This document shows positions 11,501 to 22,400 of a stretch of DNA of 64,000 nucleotides, piece by piece (the stretch's first letter is position 1; every line of letters starts with the position of its first letter). Both the position numbers and the translations under genes were made by a program. Source of the DNA: Tetrahymena elliotti 4EA. Taxonomy: Eukaryota > Ciliophora > Oligohymenophorea > Hymenostomatida > Tetrahymenidae. The DNA is taken from positions 124,549-188,548 of the forward strand of contig JH720392.1 in NCBI GenBank assembly GCA_000231825.2. Direction: 5' to 3'. The notes beneath the pieces were generated by a model that was not told the DNA's origin, searched no databases, and worked only from the letters and a program-made list of their open reading frames with translations.

Positions 11501-13671
11501 CATATTACGGTCTTGAATTAAATAAGATGGTTTAATTTATGTATGAATTGGTTTCTGTGAATTCAAAATGTACATGCTATTAAATAGAGTAAATTAAAAA
11601 TATTTTCTGCTTTCATTTTCAAAAGATGAATGAATTGTTTACTTCCTTTTATTTTGTAAATTAATTCTAACAATTTGAAATAGGGTGATCAATGATTTAA
11701 AATGGAAGTGTTGATTACTGGCTATTTGATTCATTCATATTTTAATATGTATTACTCAATCAAAGCTATTTGTTTAAAAATCTTACTAACCAATTTCTCT
11801 GATATTTCAATTTTATTATTCAATTTAGCTAACTTTCCTTCAAAATTTTTACTTGGCGCTTTTTTATTATTATTACCAAATATCATGTATGTGTAAATGT
11901 TTGAAATAATTTTACTTGTCGAAATCTCTATAAATAAACAAATCAGTGTAATTTTTTTTAATTAAGCTTCATTCAAACTTCAAAAACTATTTACAGTCTA
12001 ATTAATTAATTATTAATTTATTCATAATTCTTATTTAAATTCAATCAAAATTATTACCTCCTATTTTATATTCATTTAATTTTACTTGTTTCATTTAATT
12101 GATAATATTTCTAAATGTTACTCGCTATTTAGAAATTAATTATTTTTTATACTCCTTTCTTAGTTTAAATTTTATTTACATGCTTTTTCGTAAAATTTAA
12201 TTCAAATTTTAATTAATAAATGAAGAACCATTACTATCTGTTTTATGTTTTTATTATTAATTTCTATTGTCTTAGAAGTATCAATGCTTCATTTACCCTC
12301 TTTTATATTTCAATTTTGCTTAATCAACAGCAAATCTTGATAAATTAAAATAATTTACATCCTATTTTTTTAACATAATTGATTTTAATTAATTTTTTTT
12401 AAAAATAACTACTTTCTATAAAATTTTAAAGCTGTTTCATTAGCTAGACAGAGCAAATGTAAAATTACTTCCTGGATTAAATTTTAAATTAGAAGTTACT
12501 ATCTAAAACGAATTATTTCAAAGCATAGCTTTACTTTCTTTTTTTTAAAATAGTTTTTAAATGAAACCAAAAATATCAAAAGATAAACTGAAATTTTACT
12601 GTCTGTTTAAATTTGGATAAAATAAATAATGTGACTTGTAATTTTTCTACTAAATAACTAGCTAATTGACTAGCCAATTATCTATCTAATAGACTAATCA
12701 ACTAAATAGTTTGTAGATATCTTCAATTTAAGTTCTTACTCACTTTTTATAATTATTTTTAAATTTTACAATTTTGAAGCCCTAAATTTATAATTTTAAG
12801 TCTTACTCGCTGTTTAATATTTTATAGATGCTTTGATTTCATCTAAATTCAATTTCTATTAAATTTTACAAACTATTTTTTACAAATTTTATTTTCTTTC
12901 TAATCTTATTATTCTTATTTTATTTTACATCCTATTTTTAATTGCAAAATTTATTCATTTAAATGCATCTTCATCTTTCAATCTAAAATCCTTTCAGAAT
13001 ATTAATTAATTACATCCTATTTTTAATATGAAAGCATGCATCATCATCATCTTCATCTTTCAATCTAAAATCCTTCAAGAATATTAATTAATTACAAGCT
13101 ATTTTTATGAAAATAAATAAATAAATTGGACATGCATCATCTTCATCTTTCAATCTAAAATCATTCAAGAATATTAATTAATTACTAGCTATTTTTAATA
13201 TGAAAATAAATAAATAAATTGAGCATGCATCATCATCTTCATCATGATCTTTCATTTAAGAATATAAATTGATTACTCTCTATTTTTAATGGAAAAATAA
13301 TGAGAGTGTGAGTAAGTTAAAAATGAAATGAAAATATACGAGCTATTAAAAATAAATAAGTTATAAAAGCATTCTGTTTGTTCAAATGAGTCAAAAGAGG
13401 TAAGAAAATATTTATTTATCTAAAGCTTTACAGACTTTTTAGAATAAAAGTGTTAGGATTTTATGAATATTTGCAAAATATTACTATCTACATTTTAATT
13501 TTACAAAAATAAATTTTATTTTTAAATTGCATGAAAAAAGAGAATTTACCCTCTTGAATGATTTAATTACATTAAATTATTTTGTTTCAGCATTAAAAAA
13601 CATACTTTCTATAAGAACAAATAAAAGGATATAACTATTTGCAAGCATTACTTAATTATCAAAATTACTTC
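8566..13671 (-). other. Array of ~74 in-frame micro-exons (3, 6 or 12 nt)
   Basis: On the minus strand the pattern (T/A)AG - 3, 6 or 12 nt - GTAA/GTAT recurs every 50-95 bp. Low coordinates of the 3-nt exons: 13669 13606 13550 13485 13432 13340 13277 13186 13096 13014 12929 12870 12807 12740 12600 12535 12469 12413 12359 12297 12235 12180 12122 12058 11995 11719 11643 11574 11509 11444 11373 11320 11124 11061 10945 10890 10827 10773 10714 10632 10571 10505 10445 10356 10292 10217 10149 10080 9386 9260 9193 9127 9070 9002 8943 8892 8821 8766 8704. 6-nt: 11853 11247 11009 10007 9938 9871 9806 9710 9643 9580 9513 9445 9322. 12-nt: 11916 11787. Uncertain: 12-nt at 12770 and 3-nt at 12500, which would leave very short introns. 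Joined in phase 2 they read about 93 codons without TGA, for example YIERLDFDNAKEIGY and GKISLIFGKEIIKFNKNLDF, then stop. The two other phases hit TGA. Confidence 0.65.
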
Positions 13672-16600
13672 CTTAAAAATAGATAAAAAGAATATATATT
13701 TAATATTTTTCAAATCTTTTAAAAATTTCATTAAATCAAATAAAATCTCCATTTTTTTGAATATTTTTAATCTAAATTTGTTAGTAAATCTTAATGTTTA
13801 ACCAAAATATTTCCAAAACTGAGTGAGCGTATTCATTTTATAAGAATTCTGGATCCTTAGTAAAACTGCACAAAAGTCCTCAAGTAAAAAGTTGCACATC
13901 AAAATTGCGTGGTAATTAGTGCAGTACTGTACAAAGTTTTACTGAATATTACATTAGTAGCAAAAAACGAATTTTTTTTCTTTTAATACATAAATTTGCG
14001 CAAACTTAAATTATTAAAGAGAACTCAAATTAGAATAAAAGCTATGGTGAACTAAGTAAGAATAAAAAAATTAAAATGTTTGATTCTTTTTTTCTAAAAA
14101 TATTTANNNNNNNNNNNNNNNNNNNNNNNNNNNNNNNNNNNNNNNNNNNNNNNNNNNNNNNNNNNNNNNNNNNNNNNNNNNNNNNNNNNNNNNNNNNNNN
14201 NNNNNNNNNNNNNNNNNNNNNNNNNNNNNNNNNNNNNNNNNNNNNNNNNNNNNNNNNNNNNNNNNNNNNNNNNNNNNNNNNNNNNNNNNNNNNNNNNNNN
14301 NNNNNNNNNNNNNNNNNNNNNNNNNNNNNNNNNNNNNNNNNNNNNNNNNNNNNNNNNNNNNNNNNNNNNNNNNNNNNNNNNNNNNNNNNNNNNNNNNNNN
14401 NNNNNNNNNNNNNNNNNNNNNNNNNNNNNNNNNNNNNNNNNNNNNNNNNNNNNNNNNNNNNNNNNNNNNNNNNNNNNNNNNNNNNNNNNNNNNNNNNNNN
14501 NNNNNNNNNNNNNNNNNNNNNNNNNNNNNNNNNNNNNNNNNNNNNNNNNNNNNNNNNNNNNNNNNNNNNNNNNNNNNNNNNNNNNNNNNNNNNNNNNNNN
14601 NNNNNNNNNNNNNNNNNNNNNNNNNNNNNNNNNNNNTTATTTTGAACGCACTTACTTTTACCTGAGCTGTGTAGCTAAGTCTTGGTTCTACTAACTTACC
14701 AAGAATTCTTTTCTAAAAATAAAATTTTATTTTTTGCATATCAAAATTATTTATGATTTATTTGATTTGTTGAAAAAGGAGAGAATCAAGTTATTTGACA
14801 AGAATTAATTACTTGTTGTTTTAAACTTTGATTTGCTAAACAATCTCTTGGTTCATCTCATTTTGCTGAATGAGTGCTTACTAACTGAAAACCTAATAAG
14901 TATTTGCTTATTAATTTTAAATAATTGGTTAAATATTTTGTTGCATGCTTTTTTATTAAGCTATTTCTTTTTATTATTTGCTCATAGTATTTTTCAGACT
15001 TTCAATTTCTTTTTTCAACCCTTTAATAATTTAATCCTTTTTTTATATAAATTAATAGGTTAAAAATTTATCTTCAAATTAAATAAATCAACTTGCTAGT
15101 ATTGGTCGTTGCCTTAAATTTCTTAAACGAGTTGCTAGAGCATATTATTTTCATTTTCACTAAAAAAATATTAAAATTTTATTTTGAGGAGATTAATAAA
15201 ATAAAGTAAATAAAGTACAAGATTGGGTAAAACTTATCTTCAAAATGCTGAACTAACTCCATTTATTATTGGAATGGCTGAATTAATTGCTATACTACTT
15301 CACTTTTGGCTTCCATGAGTTCGACAAACTTGCTTTCTAAAGAAAATTCTAATGAAATAATTCCTTTTAATATAATTAAAATATCCTTTATTTAAAACCT
15401 ATTTCTTGGAATGAATTAAGTCAATCCATCAATAATGTATTGAAGTTGCTTCTTGTAAGTGAAATTTTAGAAGTCAGGCCCGTATTGCAAAGGATTGTGC
15501 TTGTTGAAGATCAGTTATGGATTTAATCCTGAAATCATTGCATAAATTAGGTAACCTGTTATTAATTTTATATCATTAAGAAGAAAAATATAGATGAACT
15601 CTTAATTTTATAGTCAGTAAGTTAGTTAGTTAGTTAGTTAGTTACCTAAAGAACATGCTTCACTCTATTTTAAGTTAGTTTATAAAATTGAAATATATTA
15701 ATTATATCGACTAGAAATTTACTATTTGACTTGGCTCTCTCTTAACAGCAATTCCTAATTGTTAGTATTCCAAAGAGTAAGTGTCAAATTCTTGAGGATC
15801 ATAACACTCAGGAGCCTAAAATGCTGCGTTTCTCATCTTTGATAGCGAAATTGGTTACTTAATAAAATGAAAAGAAGCATTTGATTTGAAATTAATTACA
15901 TATAAGCCAACTGAATATCCTGATTATCCTGATTATTTAGGGAGATGATTAGCCAACCCAAAATCAGCTAGTTTTTTAAACATCGTGAAAATTAGATCTT
16001 TTTAATTTTTCCTAAACAAATGCTTACAAACAACTGCATTTCCATTGTAGTCAATCAAGATATTATCCATCTTAAGGTCATTGACCAAACAATTCTTTGA
16101 ATGAATAAAGCAAAGTCCCTCAGCTATATCCTTTCCATACTTGATTGCAGATAATTCATTCAATCTTCTATTAGGATTCCTCAAGATGATTTGATTAAGA
16201 GTTCCTATTTTTTAAAAGTATCTGATAAGATTATCTCCTAACTTAAATTGTTAGCTTAGTAATTAATTAAGCATAAGCAAATTTTTTTATATTTTTACCT
16301 AAGCACTCAGTGAGTATGAGATAAACATACTAGCTTCCTTCAATTTTTCCAACAAAATTGACAACATAAGGTGATCCTTTGCATTTATTGAGTATTTCAA
16401 TTTCTTGGTTGACCTATTTTAAGGTATTTTAATCAATATTTCCTTGGGAATCTTTAACACGTATTCCTTTGATGGCAAATCTTTTATTAGAAAATTATTC
16501 CTAAGCTAGAACAACTAAGCCCTAAGCTCCTTATCCTAAATACCTAAAGTCTCTATATCCCTTTTAAGATAGTTCATTTTTCATAGCAATATAGATATTA

Positions 16601-16940
16601 TTCAAGGTTGCATTCAAATTAGGGTCTTACATATCCTGAACTAAGGGTTTAAATAAAATTAGCAATGGATTAGAAAAGTGTTTGTTGATTTAATATTAGT
16701 TAGATTGAATAAAATAGCAAAGGCTTATAATTCTCAAAATAGTGATTTCATAATCAATGGTTTTAATAATTATGATTAAAAATCATAAAATAAGTATTTA
16801 CTCAATAATTCTTGATTATCAAGAATCTATATACCCTTGTCAGCATACATCTTCTTAATTGACTGCCTATTTTCTATGTGCTAAACTAGCTTCTGCTTAA
16901 AATCCTTAATTTGCTATAGATTTATATTATATGAGTTCAT
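8566..16940 (-). CDS. Protein kinase with micro-exon C-terminal half
   Basis: Starts at ATG 16940. Exons: 16802..16940, 16299..16640, 16028..16237, 15900..15967, 15731..15857, 15234..15555, 15093..15159, 14813..15036, 14662..14712, an assembly gap, 13803..13865, then the micro-exon array. Residues about 70-380 form a kinase domain: glycine loop YLGQGAQGLVVLA, lysine in FAIKG, catalytic loop CLVNDLKMDN (an HRD variant that keeps Asp), SDFGLAN, and QAPECYD. A glutamine-rich coiled coil follows (IQQNEMNQEIVQQIKVQNN). All splice phases agree; the 15731/15555 junction (GTCAAATAG donor) is the weakest. The last part is spelled by tiny phase-2 exons that end in TGA across 8704/8566. About 630 residues are visible outside the gap. 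The kinase is secure; the micro-exon reading is inference from sequence. Confidence 0.7.
14107..14636. other. Assembly gap (530 N)
   Basis: Run of N inside the micro-exon kinase gene, between the exons at 14662..14712 and 13803..13865. Both flanking exons are phase 2, so the missing piece may hold one or more exons of length divisible by three, or intron only. Confidence 0.99.
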
Positions 16941-18234
16941 TTCTAATATTTTTCTACTAATAACCTTTTTGTTTGTTTACCAAATTAATTTATTAATCAA
17001 TTAATTTAATTTTTTAATATATTATGACTGTTTAAGAATATTTATTGCCTTGATAAATAGTAATTAGTCTCTTGAAATAATGGGTATTTTTAATTTTATT
17101 AAGCGAAATGATCTATCAACAAATTAAAAATTTTTCTGTTTTATAAAGATAGATTGATTAATTTGATAAAAGAAATTAATTCCCATTATGAATCATATTT
17201 GTGTAATACAATTATATTGTAAAGTATCTATACTATTCAGATATATTCACATTTAAGTATCAGAAATATAGTATTCCTATCTTTGATAAAAAATTGTCAT
17301 TTTTTTTCTTTAACTTCTAAGTAGAAATAAAAAAACTAATTAATGAGAAGATTAAAAGCAATTAATAATAAATTTATTATCGAAAATATTATTAAAAAAT
17401 GTCTACTTTCTTTTAAATATTTATTACAATTATTTTTTATTTGCTAATCCTTTAACTTGTTTTTTTGTTTATTGGTTTTTATTTTCAAATCAAATCATAA
17501 GAGGATTTTATCTCAAAATTAAAATTTTACTAATAATTAATAATTGAGTGTTTTTTATAACATAGCTTGGTGTAAAAGACTTCATAAGAGCTCAATAAAG
17601 TAGAATTTTATCATTTTGCTTCATAGATAGATCAAAATCACTTTCGAATATAATTTTTTATTTAGGATAGAAAACATTTCAAAACTGTTATCAAAATTAC
17701 AATTAAATTGATACTTTAAGAATGCTAAGAGTATTATAATAATCAGCTTATGATGAAATAAATTGATTTTATCTTTAATTCTGTGATTTAAATTAATATT
17801 ACAATTTTTATTGACCTCAAATAAACCTTAATTTAACAAATATTCAAACTAAAACCCAAATACAAGATAATAAAAATATTCTCAAATGTATTATCTATCT
17901 AGTAAAGGAATGAATGTTCTTATTTTTTCTAGCAATTACTGTAATTATTTACTATAAAATTTGGCAAAAATAACAATCATAAAAATGAGATTTTTCATTT
18001 ATTTGCTAAGATTTGAAAAAAAAAAAAAATTGACAGTCCTCGTTTTCATTTCATCGCTTGTACTGAGGAATTAGGGTATATCTATATAATATTTAAAATC
18101 TTCCATCATCAAAATTTCTAAGTCCTCATATGCTTATATTCTTGAGCAAATTTTAGTGGTTTTTGAATATGAATCTCATTCATAAGAGGAACTTAAGATT
18201 CTTTAGAATAAGTAATATCCATTGCTTTTTAAAA
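16941..18234. other. Intergenic stretch, mostly featureless
   Basis: Upstream of the kinase start at 16940, very A+T rich. The first 1.05 kb shows nothing coding. From about 18040 to 18234 short coding-like frames exist downstream of the ORF at 18235-18585 (for example AYEDLEILMMEDFKYYIDIP), which may be additional 3' exons of that ORF. Confidence 0.4.
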
Positions 18235-18585
18235 TCACCTCTGTTTAATTTAACTATTTAAATGACTTATTTCCTAAGCAACTGATACTAGTAGCTATTA
18301 CTTTTTTGGATAAAATACACTTTAATGCCTTCTCTTACTTTGTTTGCAAAGATAGAGACTCTTTTTTTTATACTTTTTCTATTTAATGAATACTACCAGA
18401 TTTTAGTCTTAAGATAAGACAGTTTGGATTTAGGAGAGAAATTTTAATAAAAGCCTTTATCTTATAAAATATGGTATCTATCTCCTTTCAATATTCCTGA
18501 TTAATTTAAAAATACTTTTATAGTATTTATATTAATTTCTCTATGCCAAATATTTTTGATACCCATATTTAAATCTAAACTTCAT
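18235..18585 (-). CDS. Small uncharacterised basic ORF
   Basis: Open frame of 116 codons from ATG 18585 to TGA 18235-18237, with TAA/TAG as Gln. The product is basic and helical (IFKLIRNIERRQIPYFIRQR). A second frame over the same bases is also open and protein-like, and further coding-like frames lie at 18040-18230. The true exon structure may therefore differ, for instance through a GTGATT donor just before the stop. No family recognised. Confidence 0.35.
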
Positions 18586-19418
18586 AAAGCGTTTATTTAA
18601 TATTTACAAAATTATTAAATCTTTTTGTAATTCAAGAAAAAACCTTAAGATTCTCAAAAAAATCATTTAAATTAATTAAAAAATATTGGATTGAATTAAA
18701 TTAATAGATATTCAAATTTTAGAAATATTTTATTTTTTAGGAATGTAAAAGTGACTTACTTACTTCTTAATTTTTGAAGAGCAGTAAAAATAAATAAATT
18801 TAAATTAAATATAAATTACAAAATGCATTTATTTTTTACCAATAAAATCTTTAATTTTAGAAATATTTTTCATTAATTAATTTTTAACATTAAGAATATT
18901 TAGTAAATTGAGCTGGGAATATTTATTGTAGAAGAGAATGCTTTGCTTGCATAAGTGAATGTAAGCTTTTTGAAGAAATAGTAAAAGAAAAAATTAGACA
19001 GGAATAATATTGTAAATAATCTGTTTATATTGAAAACAATAATTTATTTCAAATCAAATTTAATTTATTTATGTTCTTTCTATTAAGTTGTTTTTTCAAT
19101 CATAGAAAAATTTTTTTAACTAAGAAATACTGTTTTTAAAACTAAATTCTTACAAATTGTTGAGCTAAGAAAAATAACTTTAAAATAAAAATATTTAAAT
19201 TTTGATTTTGTTTTCATACAACAGATAATATAGAAATTATGACGAAAAATATATATATACTTTTAATCCTCTTTAACTGAAACGATTAGATTGAGATACA
19301 GTAATATTTATTTGGTCTATATTTTAAAACCTTCCTTTCTAAATTATCGAAATATAATTGTTTCTGTTTTACAGAAATTACATTTTATAAAAAATAATTT
19401 TGAGATTCTTAAAAATAA
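18586..19418. other. Intergenic stretch, A+T rich
   Basis: No coding frame or repeat stood out between the small ORF and the end of the kinase-LRR gene. Confidence 0.45.
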
Positions 19419-22400
19419 TCAATATTGTAACTTCAATTCAATTTCTTTTCTGAAAAAATTGATGAACGATGTATCTCCATTGAATTTGTTCAATCTTTTT
19501 TATTATTATTTTTTTATATTTATTAAATACACTTATTTTTAATTTTAGATTACCTTAAATCGATTGTTAATTTTAATAATTTCTCACATTTAGATATTTC
19601 CTTAGCAAATACTTTTGCTCCATCTGAATCTATGTTGTTGTTACTAATTTCATTATCAAATTTAATTAAATATTATTCATTCTTTAAACTATAAATTGAA
19701 AAAAGTGTAAAAAATTACTAGAGGTTGAGGGTTAAAGTGGAGAGATTAGTACATTTAGCTATTTCGGAAGCAACTGCTTTCGCCCCATCTGAACCTATGT
19801 TGTTTCCACTAATTAAAATTAACAAAAATACTTAAATATTAATAAATTCTTTGATTTCTTTAATTATTTATTTAAACTATAAATTGAGAAAATGTGTAAA
19901 AAGTTACTAGAGGTAGAGGGTTAAAGTGGAGAGATTAGTACATTTAGCTATTTCGGAAGCAATCGACTGAATTTAATTTTTATTAATTTTTTGATTTCTG
20001 TTTTATAAATAAAAATTACTATTAAGGATATAAAAAAAGATTAGGTTTTTTTTAAAAAATAAGATTAACATAGAGAAGATAATATATTAATTACCGGTAA
20101 TTTAAAGAAAGAATTTTAAAATAAGATAGATCTGTGATAACCTATTAAAAAATAAATAAAATGAATATAGAATTGTGAAAAATAAAAAATGATTACAGGT
20201 TGAGTTGAAGAATAAATCTTTGAACAATAAAGGAATCCTTATTTTTCTAAATTAGATAGAATTAAAGATAAAGGGTTTCTAAAAAAAGGATTAAAGACAA
20301 CAGTTTTAAGGACAATGTCATAGATTTATCCTTTTCTATTGATAATTTCTTCTTACAAATTACAATTTTTTTCAAAAGGGATTTAAAAACCATAAAAGTA
20401 ATCAAGAGCTTTTTTCAAAATGAAAGGTTCTAAATTCTCTAAATTATCGATAAGAGCTAAGCAAACTCCAACTGCAAAAATTTCGCACTTTTAGTATATG
20501 TTTATATAAATGAATATTAATAATATTTTATCATATTTTACCTCAAAAGTGTATTATGCATTTCTAAAGAATTCTGGTGATAAATATCCTAATGTTCCAC
20601 ACTTTTTAAAAATTATTTTTAAATTATTAATTACTTTTCATAATTTTACAATTCCTTAAGCAGGTGAATATATTCTTTTATATTCATTGGTATCATCGTC
20701 ATAGTATTAAATAAATGGCATTTTTCTTGATTAATCAAAATCAGCTTATTAATTTTATGATAAACCAAGAAAATTAAAAAATATATATATATAGTACCCT
20801 AAGGTACTGCCTATAAGGCTACATACAGTTCTAACAGGTATTATTAATTATTTATATTTTTTTTTGTTAAATCTATATTGGACTAACCACTTTATGCCAT
20901 TAGATTTGTTTGTTTTATATTATTTTTATTTGATTTAGTTTTTTTAGTATTTTACTTTTTTTCACCTGGTTTTTTGGTGTTTATTTATTTTTTTAATTAA
21001 AATATTTAATAAAAAGTAAAATAAGAAGAGAATACCTAGTTTAATAGAAGGTACACCTGATAAATTTTCAGTATAAAGAAAATTTTCTAATTTGATGTCT
21101 CGATGCACAATGCCATTTTGATTAAGGTAATTGACAACATCTATAATTTAAACAGCGATCTACAATTTCTGTTTTTCAGTGAATTAAATTTTTTCTTTTG
21201 TCAGTTTACTTAAGAATTATTTTAAGTTTCCTGTAAATCATAAAAATAAACTTTAAGATGAATTATATAAATACTAAAAATCAATTCAAAAACAACAAAA
21301 TCATCTATTTGATCAACAGACAAGTAGAAATAATCATAAAACTTAACCACTAGAGGTATTTGGCAGTCTCTCATGATACCAACTTCAAGAATAACTTCGC
21401 TCTTGGACTAAATTTTCTAAATCTTTAGAGCAACTTTTCTGCCATGAAATTTATTAAAAGCTCCTAGGACCAAACCTTTTGCACCAACAGAAATGAATTC
21501 GAAGTTGTTTTGATACTTAGGATTACTTTAAAGAAGCTTAAGGATTACCTCATATTATTGTTAATTGAAAGGTTTTTGTTTAATCTCACAAAACATTTTC
21601 ATCAAATTATCTATTTGCTGTTTCTGATTCTAAAAATAAATAACCGAAATTAATTAAAATAAAGAATTAAAGAGATTATTAAGATTAATTACAAGATTTT
21701 TTTGAGCCTTAGAGATTTCCAAGATCTAAGTTTTTTTTTTTTGTTAATATTCAATGATACTTTTTTGCATCTAATTTAATTGCTAAGAATTCTGCTTTAA
21801 TTAATTCTGAATGAAATTTATGAATAAATTAAAAATATCCTTAAAGTTTTAATAATACTTTATTAAATAGAGAAAAAAGGCTAACTGTCAAATATTGTTG
21901 ATTGTAACGAATAAATTCAATCAGTAAGTCTAAAGCAGGTTTACGTTTATCAACCTAATAACTTAGACATTATTGAGCTATGTTGTAAAGAGAAGAATAC
22001 CTATCTATCTTATGGTTTACATAGATTTTTCCTGCATTTATATCATATCTCTCCTGATTAGTAGTATCATTGAAATTAAACGTAGCTATATTGTCTAATT
22101 CCAGCAAAACAATTCCTAATGAGAAAATGTCTGACTAATTTATGATTGAATAATATAATATTTAAGAAAACTAACTTGTCTTTTGGTAATAAAAAATAAA
22201 TTACTTCTTTTCTACAAATTCCAAACTCAACTTCTGGAGCAAAATAAGCCTAGGTTCCTTTCTAAGAAATAAAAGATAAATATTAAGTTACTAAAGCTTT
22301 TCATAAATATTAATTACTATTTTAGATACTGTGATCCTTGATTTGTTATTCTTTAAAGCAGATGCAAAAGCCAAATCACCTAAAAAATATTGAATATCAA

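Noticed and set aside
11756..11765. Additional 10-nt micro-exon
   Set aside because: It has AG and GTAA ends, but its length is not a multiple of three and it would bring TGA into frame. The neighbours at 11787 and 11719 are already at normal spacing.
12500..12502. Extra 3-nt micro-exon
   Set aside because: Ends fit and the frame stays open, but it would leave introns of about 28 and 32 nt, where one normal-sized intron fits without it. Left out of the count.
12770..12781. 12-nt micro-exon
   Set aside because: Fits frame, but flanking introns would be only 25 and 27 nt; without it a single 64-nt intron of usual size remains. Kept as uncertain only.
8566..13671. CRISPR array or simple satellite
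   Set aside because: The periodic motif is short and degenerate, spacing varies from about 50 to 95 bp, there are no conserved direct repeats of 25-40 bp, and the host is a ciliate. The AG-N3-GTAA logic with length multiples of three explains the pattern better.
14076..14645. Open frame through the N run
   Set aside because: It consists almost entirely of undetermined bases, so it is not evidence of a gene.
15970..16028. Intronless read-through between GNAVV and LADFGLAN in the micro-exon gene's kinase
   Set aside because: The frame is open, but splicing a 58-nt GTAAGC..CTAG intron gives the canonical spacing ILIDYNGNAVVSDFGLAN, so the intron was preferred.
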